From: DATEDA01 sp963754305
GTDB taxonomy: Bacteria; Pseudomonadota; Gammaproteobacteria; Burkholderiales; SG8-39
Direction of reading: 5' to 3'
Assembly: GCA_963754305.1 (NCBI GenBank)
Contig: CAVWFR010000011.1
Span: forward strand, 1-64,000
DNA: 64,000 nucleotides
Positions 1 to 7,889 of this stretch are shown in pieces; the stretch's first letter is position 1, and each line of letters begins with the position of its first letter. Below the pieces are notes generated by a model. The model worked only from the letters and a program-made list of their open reading frames with translations, did not search any database and was not told the origin of the DNA. A program made the translations under genes and the position numbers.

Positions 1-53
1 CGCGCGCGAAAGCTCAGCGTTGACCGCTGGATCGGCTCGAATCTGCGAATCCC

Positions 54-73
54 CTCCTCGGGCCGGCGAGGAG
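54..73 (-). terminator. Hairpin downstream of the frameshifted Bug receptor
   Basis: Arms CTCCTCG (54-60) and CGAGGAG (67-73) enclose a 6-nt loop, just past the stop of the minus-strand receptor at 86. No T-run follows, so it may act as an mRNA-end hairpin rather than a classic intrinsic terminator. Confidence 0.4.
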
Positions 74-85
74 ACGATCCGGACC

Positions 86-1064
86 TCAATCCGCCTTCGC
101 CCCCGACTCCTTCACCACCTTCCCGAGCACCGCCGTATCCGTCTTGATCTGCGCCGCGAACTGATCCGGCGTGCTGGTGACGACGTCGAGCCCGCGCTCG
201 GTCAGCGACTTCTCGATGTCGGGGCTGCGCACCGCCTTGATGAACTCCTCGTTCAGCTTCGCGACCACCGCCGGCGGCGTGCCTGCCGGCACCATCATCC
301 CGAACCACTGGTCCATCTCGACGCCGGGAAAGCCGGCCTCGGCCATCGTCGGCACGTCCGGCAGGAGCTTCGAGCGCGTCTTGTTCGCGATCGCTAGCGC
401 GCGCAGCTTGCCGTCCTTCACGTAGGGCAGCGACGTCACCATCGCGTCGAAGAAGAGGTCCACGCGCCCGGCCAGCATGTCCGTCAGCGCCGGCGCCGAG
501 CCCTTGTAGGGAACGTGCGACAAGATTGGTCTTCGTTTGGGCCTTGAACATCTCGCCGAGCAGATGCCCGCCGGCACCGATCCCCTGCGAAGCGAACGTG
601 AGCCCGGCCGGCTTCGACTTGGCCATTGCGACCAGATCGGCCACCGACTTCGCCGGGCTGTCCGCCGGCACGACGAGGATGTGCGGGGTGTTGATGATGA
701 GCGTGACCGGCTGGAAGTCCTTCTGCGGGTCGTAGGGCAGCTTCGTGTAGAGCGACGGGTTTACCGCATGCGAACCGGTGAAGGCGAACAACACCGTGTA
801 GCCGTCGGCCGGCTGCTTCTTGACGTACTCGGAGGCGATGATGCCGCTCGCCCCCGGCTTGTTGTCGACGATCACCGGCTGCTTGACGTTCTCGGCCAGG
901 CGCTGGCCGACCTGCCGCGCGACCGGGTCGGTCACGCCCCCAGGCGGGAACGGCACGATGATCGTGATCGGCTTGGCGGGGAAGGACTGGCCGAGGGCGA
1001 ACGCCGAGACCGCGGCCGTAGCGGCGCCGGCGATGAGGTGCAGAACAGCTTTGCGGGTAAACAT
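86..1064 (-). pseudogene. Bug/TctC-family periplasmic solute receptor, frameshifted
   Basis: Tripartite-tricarboxylate-type (Bug) receptor, normally a periplasmic binding protein for carboxylates or similar solutes. Translation from ATG 1064 (AAAGGAGGAG upstream) gives a signal peptide ending near ALGQ, then the family signature around IIVPFPPGGVTD. At about 521-526 the frame breaks: one side reads AQTKTNLV, and the continuation SHVPYKGSAPALTD lies in another frame down to 86. Removing one T restores TNLSHVPYKG. The total of 979 nt is one more than the 978 nt of three intact paralogues in this window, which fits a single inserted base. Either a sequencing/assembly error or a recent pseudogene. 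It is the last gene of the MarR-controlled operon, 11 nt after the amidohydrolase. Confidence 0.85.
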
Positions 1065-1075
1065 GGACTCCTCCT

Positions 1076-1948
1076 TTACTGTTTGACGAGCTTGAGCAGC
1101 TTCGCGGCGTTCTCTTTCAGAATCAGCGGTCGCACCTCCGGCTTGATGTTGAGCTGCGCGAAATCCGCCAGCCAGCGGTCGGGCGTGATGAGTGGGTAAT
1201 CGGTACCGAACAGGATCTTGTGGCGCAGAAGCGTGTTCGCGTACTGCACCAGCAGCGGCGGGAAGTACTTCGGCGACCAGCCGGAGAGGTCGATGTAGAC
1301 CTGCGGCTTGTGGGTCGCCACCGACAGCGCCTCCTCCTGCCACGGGAACGACGGGTGCGCCAGGATGATCGGCATGGTCGGGAAGTCGACCGCGACATCG
1401 TCGAGGAACATCGGGTTGGAGTACTTGAGCCGGATCCCGCCCCCGCCCGGCATCCCGGCGCCGATGCCGGTCTGCCCAGTGTGGAAGAGCGCCGGCAGCC
1501 CCGCCTCGGCGATCGCCTCGTAGAGCACGTAGGCGCTCCGGTCGTTCGGGTAGAAGCCCTGTGTCGAGGGATGGAACTTGAAGCCCTTCACGCCGAAGTC
1601 CTTGATCAGCCGCCGCGCTTCGCGCGCGCCCATCTTGCCGCGCGCCGGGTCGATGCTTGCGAACGGGATCGCGACGTCCGCATGCGCGGCGGCCAGCTCG
1701 GCGACCTCCTCGTTCGTGATCCGGCGCTGGCCCATCTCCTTCTCGCTGTCGACCGTGAAGACGACGAACGCCATCTTCCGTTCGCGGTAGTACGCGGCCA
1801 TCTGCGGAATCGTCGGATGCACGACCTGGTACTTGAAGTACCGGCCCTTCGCCTCGTCCCATTCTTTCGCGGCTTCGTCGGGCGCGATGCGGCTCGACAC
1901 CTCCGCGTGGGTGTGCACGTCGATCGCGACCAGCTCGTCGATGTTCAT
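1076..1948 (-). CDS. Amidohydrolase family 2 (ACMSD-like) metal-dependent hydrolase/decarboxylase
   Basis: 290-aa TIM-barrel protein of the amidohydrolase-2/ACMSD family, which hydrolyses or decarboxylates aromatic and related acids in the cytoplasm. Visible metal-site motifs are VDVHTHAE (HxH) near the N terminus, FHTGQTG mid-protein, LAHPSFPW and the C-terminal GTDYPL aspartate. I chose ATG 1948 because it overlaps the stop of the upstream CoA ligase (ATGA), which implies translational coupling; a longer reading is only a shadow of the ligase. In the operon with a feruloyl-CoA synthase-like ligase and an enoyl-CoA hydratase it probably acts on a downstream product of an aromatic or acyl-CoA side-chain pathway. 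The substrate cannot be read from sequence. Confidence 0.88.
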   Translation of the reverse strand: MNIDELVAIDVHTHAEVSSRIAPDEAAKEWDEAKGRYFKYQVVHPTIPQMAAYYRERKMAFVVFTVDSEKEMGQRRITNEEVAELAAAHADVAIPFASIDPARGKMGAREARRLIKDFGVKGFKFHPSTQGFYPNDRSAYVLYEAIAEAGLPALFHTGQTGIGAGMPGGGGIRLKYSNPMFLDDVAVDFPTMPIILAHPSFPWQEEALSVATHKPQVYIDLSGWSPKYFPPLLVQYANTLLRHKILFGTDYPLITPDRWLADFAQLNIKPEVRPLILKENAAKLLKLVKQ

Positions 1949-3804
1949 TTGCGTCCTTTCCCGCTCGCGGCGATCGCCCGCGACGACGCCGGCTTCGCGT
2001 AGATCTCCTCGACCAGGGCGGCGCGATGCTTGAGCACCGCGCGCTGGTTGATCGAGCCCTTGTCGGTGATCTCGCCGAGGTCGATCGAGGGCGGCGAATC
2101 GAGCAGGATCGCCCGCGCGATCCGCGTCGAGCTGCCGGTCGACTCGCGCGCGAGCCGGTCGAGCAGCCCCTGGCACCAGGTGCGCACCGCCGGGTGCGAG
2201 AGCACGGCGGACGCAGGCGCTTTCGCCGGCAGATCGGACGCGAGGGCACGGCATTCGTCGACTCGCGGGAACACGAGTGCGCCGATCCAGTCGCGGTTGA
2301 GCCCCGCGATCACCACGTCCTGCACGTAGGGTGAGCCGGCGGCGATGAGCTTCGCGCGGAGCGGTCCTACGCTCACCCAGGTGCCGGTCGCGAGCTTGAA
2401 ATCCTCGGCCACGCGGCCGTCGAAGACGAGGCCCTGCGTCGGATCGTTCGCGTCGACCCAGGCCACCGCGTCGCCGAGCCGATAGAAACCTTCCTCGTCG
2501 AACGCGGCGCGCGTCAGCTCCGGCTGGCGCCAGTAACCGGGCGTGACGCTCGGCCCGCGGACTCTCATCTCGATCTTGTCGCCTTCCGGCACGAGCTTGA
2601 CTTCGACCCCCGGCACCGGTAATCCGATCATCCCCGAGCGCACGCCGTCGCCTCGCGTAAAAGTCACCGACGGCGCGGTCTCGGTGGCACCGAGGCCGGT
2701 CACCCAGAGGATGCGCTCGCCGCAGGCCTGCACCGCCAGCTCGTCCATCGCATCCCACACCGGCTGCGACAGCCCGGCGCCGGCGTAGAAGAGCATCCCG
2801 AGGCGGCTGAAGAGCTGTTCGCGCAGCGCCGGCTCGCGCCGCAGGTACGGCACCAGCTCCTCGAACCCGCGCGGCACATTGAAGTACACCGTCGGCGCGA
2901 TCTCGCGCAGGTTGCGGACGGTCTTCTCGATCAGCCCGGGCACCGGCTTACCGTCGTCGATGTAGAGCGTGCCGCCGCTATAGATCACCAGGCCGAAGTT
3001 GTGGTTGCCGCCGAATGTGTGATTCCAGGGCAGCCAGTCCACCATCACCGGCGGCGGCGCGGCGAGTCCGGGCAGGGTCTGCACGATCATCTGCAGGTTC
3101 GAGCAGAGCATCCGCTGGGTGTTGATCACCGCCTTCGGGTTGCCGGTCGAGCCGGAGGTCAGCAGGAATTTCGCGATGGTGTCGGGGCCGACCGCGGCAT
3201 GGGCGCGATCGACGGCATCCGTCGCACGCACCGATTCGAGCGCGGCGAACGGCGTCGTCGACCGGCCGGGAATCGCCCCCGCGGTCACGATCACCTCGGT
3301 GTCGGCGGGCACGACCGCCGAGACCGCGCGGGCGAACTTTTCGCCGGCGGCGGCGAATACCAGCCCGGGCGTGAGCAGCCCAAAGACATAGCGCAGCTTC
3401 TCGTGATCGGTCGAGACGAGCGAGTACGCGGACGAGACGGGCGAGAAAGGGATGCCCACGTGCATGGCGGCGAGCGCGAGGAGCGCCTGCTCGATGTCGT
3501 TGTCCGAGAGGATCGCCAGCGGTCGCTCCGGCGATAGCTTGCGGTCGAGCAGCGCCTGGGCAATCGCGCGGAACCGCGCGTACCCCGCGCCGTACGTGAG
3601 CTTTCGCCACTCACCCCTGGTGTCGCGCTCGGCGATCCAGACACGGTCGGGCGTCTCGCGCGCCCAGTGCGCGAACCGCTCGGTGAGGCTAGCGGGATAC
3701 AGCGCGAGCGGCTCGGGCGAGCGGAGCAGCGTGCTCGCATCCGGCCGCGGCTCGAGGACCACCTCGGCGGCGCCCACCCTGACCGTCCGGACCGGGGCGG
3801 CCAC
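1945..3804 (-). CDS. Feruloyl-CoA synthase-like AMP-binding acid:CoA ligase
   Basis: 619-aa ANL-superfamily ligase that activates a carboxylic acid to its CoA thioester with ATP. The P-loop LLTSGSTGNPKAVINTQRM and the C-terminal GRVAEDFKLATGTWVSVG segment are typical of feruloyl-CoA synthases, as is the length. Starts at GTG 3804, one base after the stop of the enoyl-CoA hydratase, and ends overlapping the amidohydrolase start, so the three are translationally coupled. Ferulate or another hydroxycinnamate is the family expectation; the partner hydratase keeps both classical glutamates rather than looking like the dedicated hydratase-lyase, so another aryl-alkanoic acid is possible. Expected to be controlled by the MarR operator at 4692-4712. 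Confidence 0.88.
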   Translation of the reverse strand: MAAPVRTVRVGAAEVVLEPRPDASTLLRSPEPLALYPASLTERFAHWARETPDRVWIAERDTRGEWRKLTYGAGYARFRAIAQALLDRKLSPERPLAILSDNDIEQALLALAAMHVGIPFSPVSSAYSLVSTDHEKLRYVFGLLTPGLVFAAAGEKFARAVSAVVPADTEVIVTAGAIPGRSTTPFAALESVRATDAVDRAHAAVGPDTIAKFLLTSGSTGNPKAVINTQRMLCSNLQMIVQTLPGLAAPPPVMVDWLPWNHTFGGNHNFGLVIYSGGTLYIDDGKPVPGLIEKTVRNLREIAPTVYFNVPRGFEELVPYLRREPALREQLFSRLGMLFYAGAGLSQPVWDAMDELAVQACGERILWVTGLGATETAPSVTFTRGDGVRSGMIGLPVPGVEVKLVPEGDKIEMRVRGPSVTPGYWRQPELTRAAFDEEGFYRLGDAVAWVDANDPTQGLVFDGRVAEDFKLATGTWVSVGPLRAKLIAAGSPYVQDVVIAGLNRDWIGALVFPRVDECRALASDLPAKAPASAVLSHPAVRTWCQGLLDRLARESTGSSTRIARAILLDSPPSIDLGEITDKGSINQRAVLKHRAALVEEIYAKPASSRAIAASGKGRK

Positions 3805-3805
3805 G

Positions 3806-4600
3806 TCAGTGCCTCTTCACCTTGCCGGCGCGCTTCTCGAGGAAGCTCGTCATGCGGGACTTCGCCTCGGGCTCGCTCTGCGCGATGCCGGCGATCAGCG
3901 ATTCCATGAAGAGCCCGGCGTCCTGCCCCAGCTCGGCGATACGCGGCAGCGCGTGCATCACGGCGAAGTTCGTCATCGGCGCGTTTGCGGCGACCCGCCG
4001 CGCGAGCTCGATCCCCTTCGCGAGCCCCTGCCCCGCCGGCTCGAGGTACGTCGAGAGACCGAGCGCGAGGCCTTCCTCGGCGGAGTACACGCGCCCGGTG
4101 AGCATCATGTCGGCCATGCGGTGGGCGCCGATGATCCGCGGCAGGCGCACCGAACCGCCACCGCCGACGAAGATCCCGCGCTGCGCCTCGGGCAGCGCGT
4201 AGAACGCCGACGCCTCGGCGATGCGCACGTGGGCCGCGCACGCGAGCTCGAGCCCGCCGCCGACCACCGCGCCGTGGAGGACCGCGACCACGGGGAGCGT
4301 GCCGAACTGGATGCGCGCGAACGCTTCGTGCCACGAGCGCGAGTGGAGCACCCCCTGGGACGCCGACATTTCGTTCAGGGATGACAGATCGAGCCCGGCG
4401 CAGAAATGCTCCCCGGCGCCATGCAGGACGATCGCGCGCAGCGCCTCGGGTGGCGCGGCGAAGAACTCGCGCAGTCCGGCGACCGTGGGGTCGTCGAGCG
4501 CATTGCGCTTGGCGGGGCGGTCGAGCCGGAGGATGCCGATCGTGCCGTCGCGATCGAAGTGCAGCGCTGCCTTGGTGCCGTTGATCGTACGGGATTGCAC
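3806..4600 (-). CDS. Enoyl-CoA hydratase/isomerase family protein
   Basis: 264-aa crotonase-fold enzyme. The oxyanion-hole region GAGEHFCAGLDL and the segment GGGLELACAAHVRIAEAS followed by LPEAQRG carry the two glutamates of classical enoyl-CoA hydratases. GTG 4600 is chosen as start because GAGGAGG sits 6 nt upstream; an upstream extension to 4684 has no such site and would run into the operator. First gene of the MarR-regulated operon. It probably hydrates the enoyl-CoA made by the adjacent ligase. A feruloyl-CoA hydratase-lyase role is possible from context, but the active-site pattern is that of ordinary hydratases. Confidence 0.85.
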   Translation of the reverse strand: MQSRTINGTKAALHFDRDGTIGILRLDRPAKRNALDDPTVAGLREFFAAPPEALRAIVLHGAGEHFCAGLDLSSLNEMSASQGVLHSRSWHEAFARIQFGTLPVVAVLHGAVVGGGLELACAAHVRIAEASAFYALPEAQRGIFVGGGGSVRLPRIIGAHRMADMMLTGRVYSAEEGLALGLSTYLEPAGQGLAKGIELARRVAANAPMTNFAVMHALPRIAELGQDAGLFMESLIAGIAQSEPEAKSRMTSFLEKRAGKVKRH

Positions 4601-4691
4601 TGAAATCCTCCTCGGCGAGCTCGCCCGGTGTCTGGTCCGGTGTATGGGTCCGGGTGTGGTTCCGGTACTTGGTTCCCGGTGCATTGTGCTA

Positions 4692-4712
4692 ATGGTTATA
4701 CTATATAACCAT
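4692..4712. promoter_or_regulatory. Probable MarR operator
   Basis: Perfect inverted repeat ATGGTTATA-N3-TATAACCAT lying across the -10 hexamer and part of the spacer of the operon promoter, immediately downstream of the marR gene. Size and symmetry fit a MarR dimer site; binding here would block RNA polymerase. That the neighbouring MarR binds it is inference. Confidence 0.8.
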
Positions 4713-4728
4713 AACGCACGAATGTCAA
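4700..4728 (-). promoter_or_regulatory. Sigma-70 promoter for the hydratase/ligase/amidohydrolase operon
   Basis: On the minus strand TTGACA (4728-4723), a 17-nt spacer and TATAGT (4705-4700) form a near-consensus promoter. Transcription should start near 4693, leaving a leader of about 90 nt before GTG 4600. The strong core suits a promoter silenced by a repressor and opened by inducer. Confidence 0.8.
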
Positions 4729-4745
4729 GCCCGGGCCGGCAGGGC

Positions 4746-5249
4746 TCACCCCGGGTCGTACATTCGGGCGAGCAGCGTGATGACCTGTTCGCGCTCGCGG
4801 TCGGACCAGCTGGCGGTGACGCGCCGGTCCAGGTCGCGGACGATGCATTTTGCGTCCTCGAGGAACTTCGCGCCGCGCGGGGTGAGCGCGAGGATCTGAT
4901 TGCGACGGTCGGGCTCGTAGACCGTGCGGGTCACGAAACCGCGCTCTTCCAGCCCGCCGATCACTCCGACCATGTTGGGGCGCTGGATGTTGAGCGCCTG
5001 TGCGATCTCGGCTTGCGTCGCGAGCGGGTTCGCGGCGATCAGGACCAGGGTCGAGAACTCGGGCGGCCGCAGTCCCTTCGCCCCCATCGCACGCTCGAAC
5101 TGCTGGCGCATATGCACCTCGGCGCGCCGGATGTTGTAGCCGGCCAGCTCGCGCAGCATGCCTGCGTCGAGCCTAGCGACCGAGTCGTCGCGTTGCCCCT
5201 GAGCTCGCTTCCGGCGTCGCGTGCCGATGGGTTTTTTCCGCGCTGGCAT
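4746..5249 (-). CDS. MarR-family transcriptional regulator
   Basis: 167-aa winged-helix protein with a basic N-terminal tail (ARKKPIGTRRRKR). The MarR core spans about residues 35-160: LRPPEFSTLVLIAANP, a recognition helix around QALNIQRPNMVGVIGGLEERG, and the wing RTVYEPDRRNQILALTPRG. MarR proteins usually repress adjacent catabolic operons until an aromatic acid or acyl-CoA binds. It lies upstream of, and co-directional with, the operon it most likely controls; the operator palindrome sits between its stop and the hydratase. Regulators next to feruloyl-CoA synthase genes are typically MarR proteins that respond to hydroxycinnamoyl-CoA, which fits. Confidence 0.9.
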   Translation of the reverse strand: MPARKKPIGTRRRKRAQGQRDDSVARLDAGMLRELAGYNIRRAEVHMRQQFERAMGAKGLRPPEFSTLVLIAANPLATQAEIAQALNIQRPNMVGVIGGLEERGFVTRTVYEPDRRNQILALTPRGAKFLEDAKCIVRDLDRRVTASWSDREREQVITLLARMYDPG

Positions 5250-5377
5250 GGATGGGTGAACGGCGCCCGCCGACGAAGGGGCCTCCTTCGCTCTCCGCGG
5301 GCCGGCTGCAATGCTCGCGAATCCGCCGCGTCGTGTCTACTCGTGCTGACACTGCCGGCGCCGGCGTCGTTCGCATT

Positions 5378-5396
5378 AATTTTACTCTGCAAAACT
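5378..5396. promoter_or_regulatory. Upstream IclR-like half-conserved operator
   Basis: AATTTTACTCTGCAAAACT matches the palindrome at 5450-5468 at 13 of 19 positions and keeps the 7-nt spacer between arms. It lies about 7 helical turns upstream of that site in an AT-rich island in the MarR-IclR intergenic region. Possible second site for looping or co-operative IclR binding. Confidence 0.35.
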
Positions 5397-5409
5397 TTAC
5401 CTGCGTTCA

Positions 5410-5437
5410 TTGACCGCTTCGCCACTACGCGTATGCT
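5410..5437 (+). promoter_or_regulatory. Sigma-70 promoter of iclR and the downstream catabolic operon
   Basis: TTGACC (5410-5415), 16-nt spacer and TATGCT (5432-5437). The predicted transcription start near 5444 lies after the first in-frame ATG (5438), which supports ATG 5486 as the IclR start. Confidence 0.65.
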
Positions 5438-5449
5438 TTGAAGGGTAAA

Positions 5450-5468
5450 AGTTTCACTAAACGAAACT
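5450..5468. promoter_or_regulatory. Probable IclR operator
   Basis: Perfect 6-bp arms AGTTTC and GAAACT separated by 7 nt, directly downstream of the predicted transcription start. IclR proteins often bind such short palindromes and autoregulate. Bound here, the protein would block clearance from the promoter at 5410-5437. Confidence 0.6.
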
Positions 5469-5485
5469 CATCCTACTTACCCGCG

Positions 5486-6355
5486 ATGCGCGTATCCCAA
5501 CCCGACCCTGCCGCCGTCATCGCCCGCGCGCCCGGCGCAGCGACCTCCTCGGTCCAGAAGGCGTGCCGCATCCTGCGCACACTGAGCGATCCACGCAACG
5601 CGCGGCTCACCGAGATCGCGTCCTCCGCCGGGCTCGACAAGGCCACAACGCTCCGCCTGCTCGATGCGCTCGCAGGCGACGGGTTCGTGCTGCGCGATGG
5701 CGCGACGAAGCGCTACTCGCTCGGCCCCGAGATGCTCGTCCTCGGCGCCGCGCTGCAGGCGCGGTTCGACCTGCGGCCGATCGTCCGGCCGAGCCTCGTC
5801 CGCCTCGCGGCCGTGATCGAGGACACCGCCATCCTCTCCGTTCCGAGCGGCGCCGAGTCGGTCTGCGTCGACGTCCAGCTCGGGAGCTTCCCGATCCGCG
5901 CCAACTATCTCGACGTCGGCAGCCGGCGGCCGCTCGGCGTCGGCGCGGGTAGCCTCGCGCTGCTCGCCTGGATGCCCGACCACGAGATCGAGGCGGTCCT
6001 ACCGATCATCTCTACTCGCCTCGGGCGTTACCCGCGAATCACGCCGCGGCTGCTCGAGAAGCAGATCGCGGCATCCCGCGAACGGGGCTATGTCGTGCTG
6101 CTGGACGTCGTGGTGGAGCGGATGGGCGGCGTCGCGATGCCGATCCCCGGCCCCGACGGCCGGCCGGCGGGAGCGATCAGCATCGCGGCGCTCACCGAGC
6201 GGATCACGCGGCGCGAGGAGGAGCTGGCGGCGGCGCTGAAGCGCGAGGTCGCGGCGTGTAGCGCGGCCGCGAGCGGCACTACGGTACGCAACGGCGCAAA
6301 CCGGTCGCGATCGCATTCGATCTCGCCGCGGCGCGCTGCGAAGGCGAAGCCGTGA
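5486..6355 (+). CDS. IclR-family transcriptional regulator
   Basis: 289-aa two-domain regulator. The N-terminal winged helix (about residues 20-85) contains SVQKACRILRTLSD and the helix-turn-helix LTEIASSAGLDKATTLRLLDAL. The C-terminal GAF-like effector domain carries RPLGVGAGSLALLAW and the conserved end region around AISIAAL. I prefer ATG 5486; the alternative ATG 5438 lies within or before the predicted transcription start. The stop overlaps the GTG of the thiolase gene (GTGA), so regulator and catabolic genes are co-transcribed and autoregulation would control the whole run to 17272. The inducer is unknown, probably an intermediate of the acid degraded by the operon. Confidence 0.9.
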   Translation: MRVSQPDPAAVIARAPGAATSSVQKACRILRTLSDPRNARLTEIASSAGLDKATTLRLLDALAGDGFVLRDGATKRYSLGPEMLVLGAALQARFDLRPIVRPSLVRLAAVIEDTAILSVPSGAESVCVDVQLGSFPIRANYLDVGSRRPLGVGAGSLALLAWMPDHEIEAVLPIISTRLGRYPRITPRLLEKQIAASRERGYVVLLDVVVERMGGVAMPIPGPDGRPAGAISIAALTERITRREEELAAALKREVAACSAAASGTTVRNGANRSRSHSISPRRAAKAKP

Positions 6356-7497
6356 AGCAGGCCTGCATCGCCGGCGCGGGCAATACCGCGTTCGGCCGCG
6401 CGGAAGGCCGCGGCCCGCTCGATCTCATGGCCGAGGCGGCGGGGCGCGCGCTCGCCGACGCCGGGCTGAAGCGCGTAGACGTCGACGGCGTGTTGTGCGG
6501 CTACGCGACGACGCTCCCGCACTTGATGCTCTCGACGCTCTTCTGCGAGCGCTATTCGCTTGCGCCGGCCTACGCGCACAGCGTACAGCTCGGCGGCGCG
6601 ACCGGCGCCGCCATGCTGATGCTGGCGCGCGAGCTGGTGCGCGCCGGACGCTGCCGCAACGTGCTGGTGGTCGCCGGGGAAAACCGGCTGACCGGCCAGG
6701 CGCGCGACAGCGCGATCCAGACGCTCGCGCAGGTCGGCGACGCCGACTTCGAGGTGCCGAACGGCGCGTCGGTGCCCGCTTATTACGCGCTGCTCGCCTC
6801 GCGCTACATGCACGAGACGGGGCTCACCGAGTGCGACCTCGCCGAGTTCGCGGTGCTGATGCGCGCCAACGCGCGCCGTCACCCGGACGCACACCTGACG
6901 CAACCGATCGGGCTCGAGGACGTGCTTGCCTCCAAGCCCATCGCCGCGCCCCTCAAGTTCCTGGACTGCTGCCCGATCTCCGACGGCGCCTGCGCGCTCG
7001 TCGTCTCGTCGGAGCCGCGTGGCGCACCGCGAATCGCGGTCCTCGGCGCCGGCCAGGCGCACCGGCACCAGCACCTCAGCGCGATCGCCGACACCACCAA
7101 CTTCGGGGCGCGCGACGCCGCACGCCGCGCATTCGAGGAGTCGCGCCTGCGTCCCGCCGACATCGACTACCTCGCGATTTACGACTCCTTCACGATCACG
7201 CTCGCGATCCTGCTCGAGGAAACGGGATTCGCGCCGCGCGGCGAATCCGCCGCCCGCGCGCGCGCCGGCGATTTCGCGCCCGACGGACCGCTGCCGTTGA
7301 ACACGCACGGCGGACTTCTCTCGTTCGGCCATTCCGGCGTCGCCGGCGGCATGAGCCATGTGGTCGAAGCGTTCCGGCAGCTCGCGGGCCGCGCGGGCGA
7401 GCGGCAGGTGGCCGGGCGTACGCGCGCGTTCGTCCACGCCGACGGCGGCGTGCTCTCGTCCCACGTGAGCCTCGTACTCGCCAGGGAAGACCGATGA
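6352..7497 (+). CDS. Thiolase-fold (SCP-x/lipid-transfer type) protein lacking the nucleophilic Cys
   Basis: 381-aa thiolase-superfamily protein of the sterol-carrier-protein-x/lipid-transfer branch. It starts at GTG 6352, overlapping the iclR stop. The segment normally containing the acylated cysteine (NCATG type) reads GGATG (residues 81-85), so the nucleophile is glycine. The C-terminal NTHGGLLSFGHSGVAGG keeps the catalytic-histidine loops. Family members that lack the Cys and pair with a DUF35 protein (as in Ltp2 of steroid side-chain degradation) act as retro-aldolases instead of thiolases, and a DUF35 gene follows immediately with an ATGA overlap. I infer a CoA-thioester aldolase or other C-C cleavage role; a degenerate thiolase cannot be excluded. 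Confidence 0.85.
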   Translation: MKQACIAGAGNTAFGRAEGRGPLDLMAEAAGRALADAGLKRVDVDGVLCGYATTLPHLMLSTLFCERYSLAPAYAHSVQLGGATGAAMLMLARELVRAGRCRNVLVVAGENRLTGQARDSAIQTLAQVGDADFEVPNGASVPAYYALLASRYMHETGLTECDLAEFAVLMRANARRHPDAHLTQPIGLEDVLASKPIAAPLKFLDCCPISDGACALVVSSEPRGAPRIAVLGAGQAHRHQHLSAIADTTNFGARDAARRAFEESRLRPADIDYLAIYDSFTITLAILLEETGFAPRGESAARARAGDFAPDGPLPLNTHGGLLSFGHSGVAGGMSHVVEAFRQLAGRAGERQVAGRTRAFVHADGGVLSSHVSLVLAREDR

Positions 7498-7868
7498 GCG
7501 TCAACCCGATCGCAGCGCCGTTCGTCCAGGGGCTTGCCGACGGCCTGATCCGCTACCAGGCGTGCACCGATTGCCGCGCGGCGCAAACGCTCGCCCGCTA
7601 TGCCTGTCGTGCGTGCGGGAGCGCGCGGCTCGAATGGCGCGCCGCCACGGGCCGCGGCACCGTGTTCGCGGTCACGGCCGTCACGCGTGCGCCCTCCGAC
7701 GAATTTCGCGCGCTCGCGCCGTACACACTCGTGCTGGTCGATCTCGATGAAGGCGCACGCCTGATGGCGCACGCCGAGCCCGGCATCGCGATCGGCGACC
7801 CCGTCGTCGCGGGATTCTTCACCCACAACAGCCGGCCGCTGGTCAGATTCCGGCGCGCGCCGGCCTGA
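7494..7868 (+). CDS. DUF35 OB-fold zinc-ribbon protein (thiolase/aldolase partner)
   Basis: 124-aa protein with an N-terminal rubredoxin-like zinc ribbon, CTDC near residue 23 and CRAC near residue 39, followed by an OB-fold domain (GRGTVFAVTAVTRAPSDEF ... PLVRFRR). DUF35 proteins form complexes with SCP-x-like thiolases or aldolases and are usually encoded beside them. ATG 7494 overlaps the stop of the thiolase-like gene (ATGA), which suggests tight stoichiometric coupling. Its job is probably to bind the CoA ligand and complete or stabilise the active complex. Confidence 0.88.
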   Translation: MSVNPIAAPFVQGLADGLIRYQACTDCRAAQTLARYACRACGSARLEWRAATGRGTVFAVTAVTRAPSDEFRALAPYTLVLVDLDEGARLMAHAEPGIAIGDPVVAGFFTHNSRPLVRFRRAPA

Positions 7869-7889
7869 AATCGCCAAAGGAGACAGGCA

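Noticed and set aside
3806..4600. Calling this a hydroxycinnamoyl-CoA hydratase-lyase outright
   Set aside because: It keeps both Glu residues of classical hydratases and lacks the GGGFS-type context of the lyase; only the neighbouring ligase suggests that role.
4692..4712. Terminator for marR
   Set aside because: The palindrome coincides with the -10 element of a near-consensus promoter and is AT-rich, so an operator is the better reading.
5438..5485. Upstream ATG as the IclR start
   Set aside because: Lies just after the -10 element and before or at the predicted transcription start, and the added residues overlap the operator palindrome.
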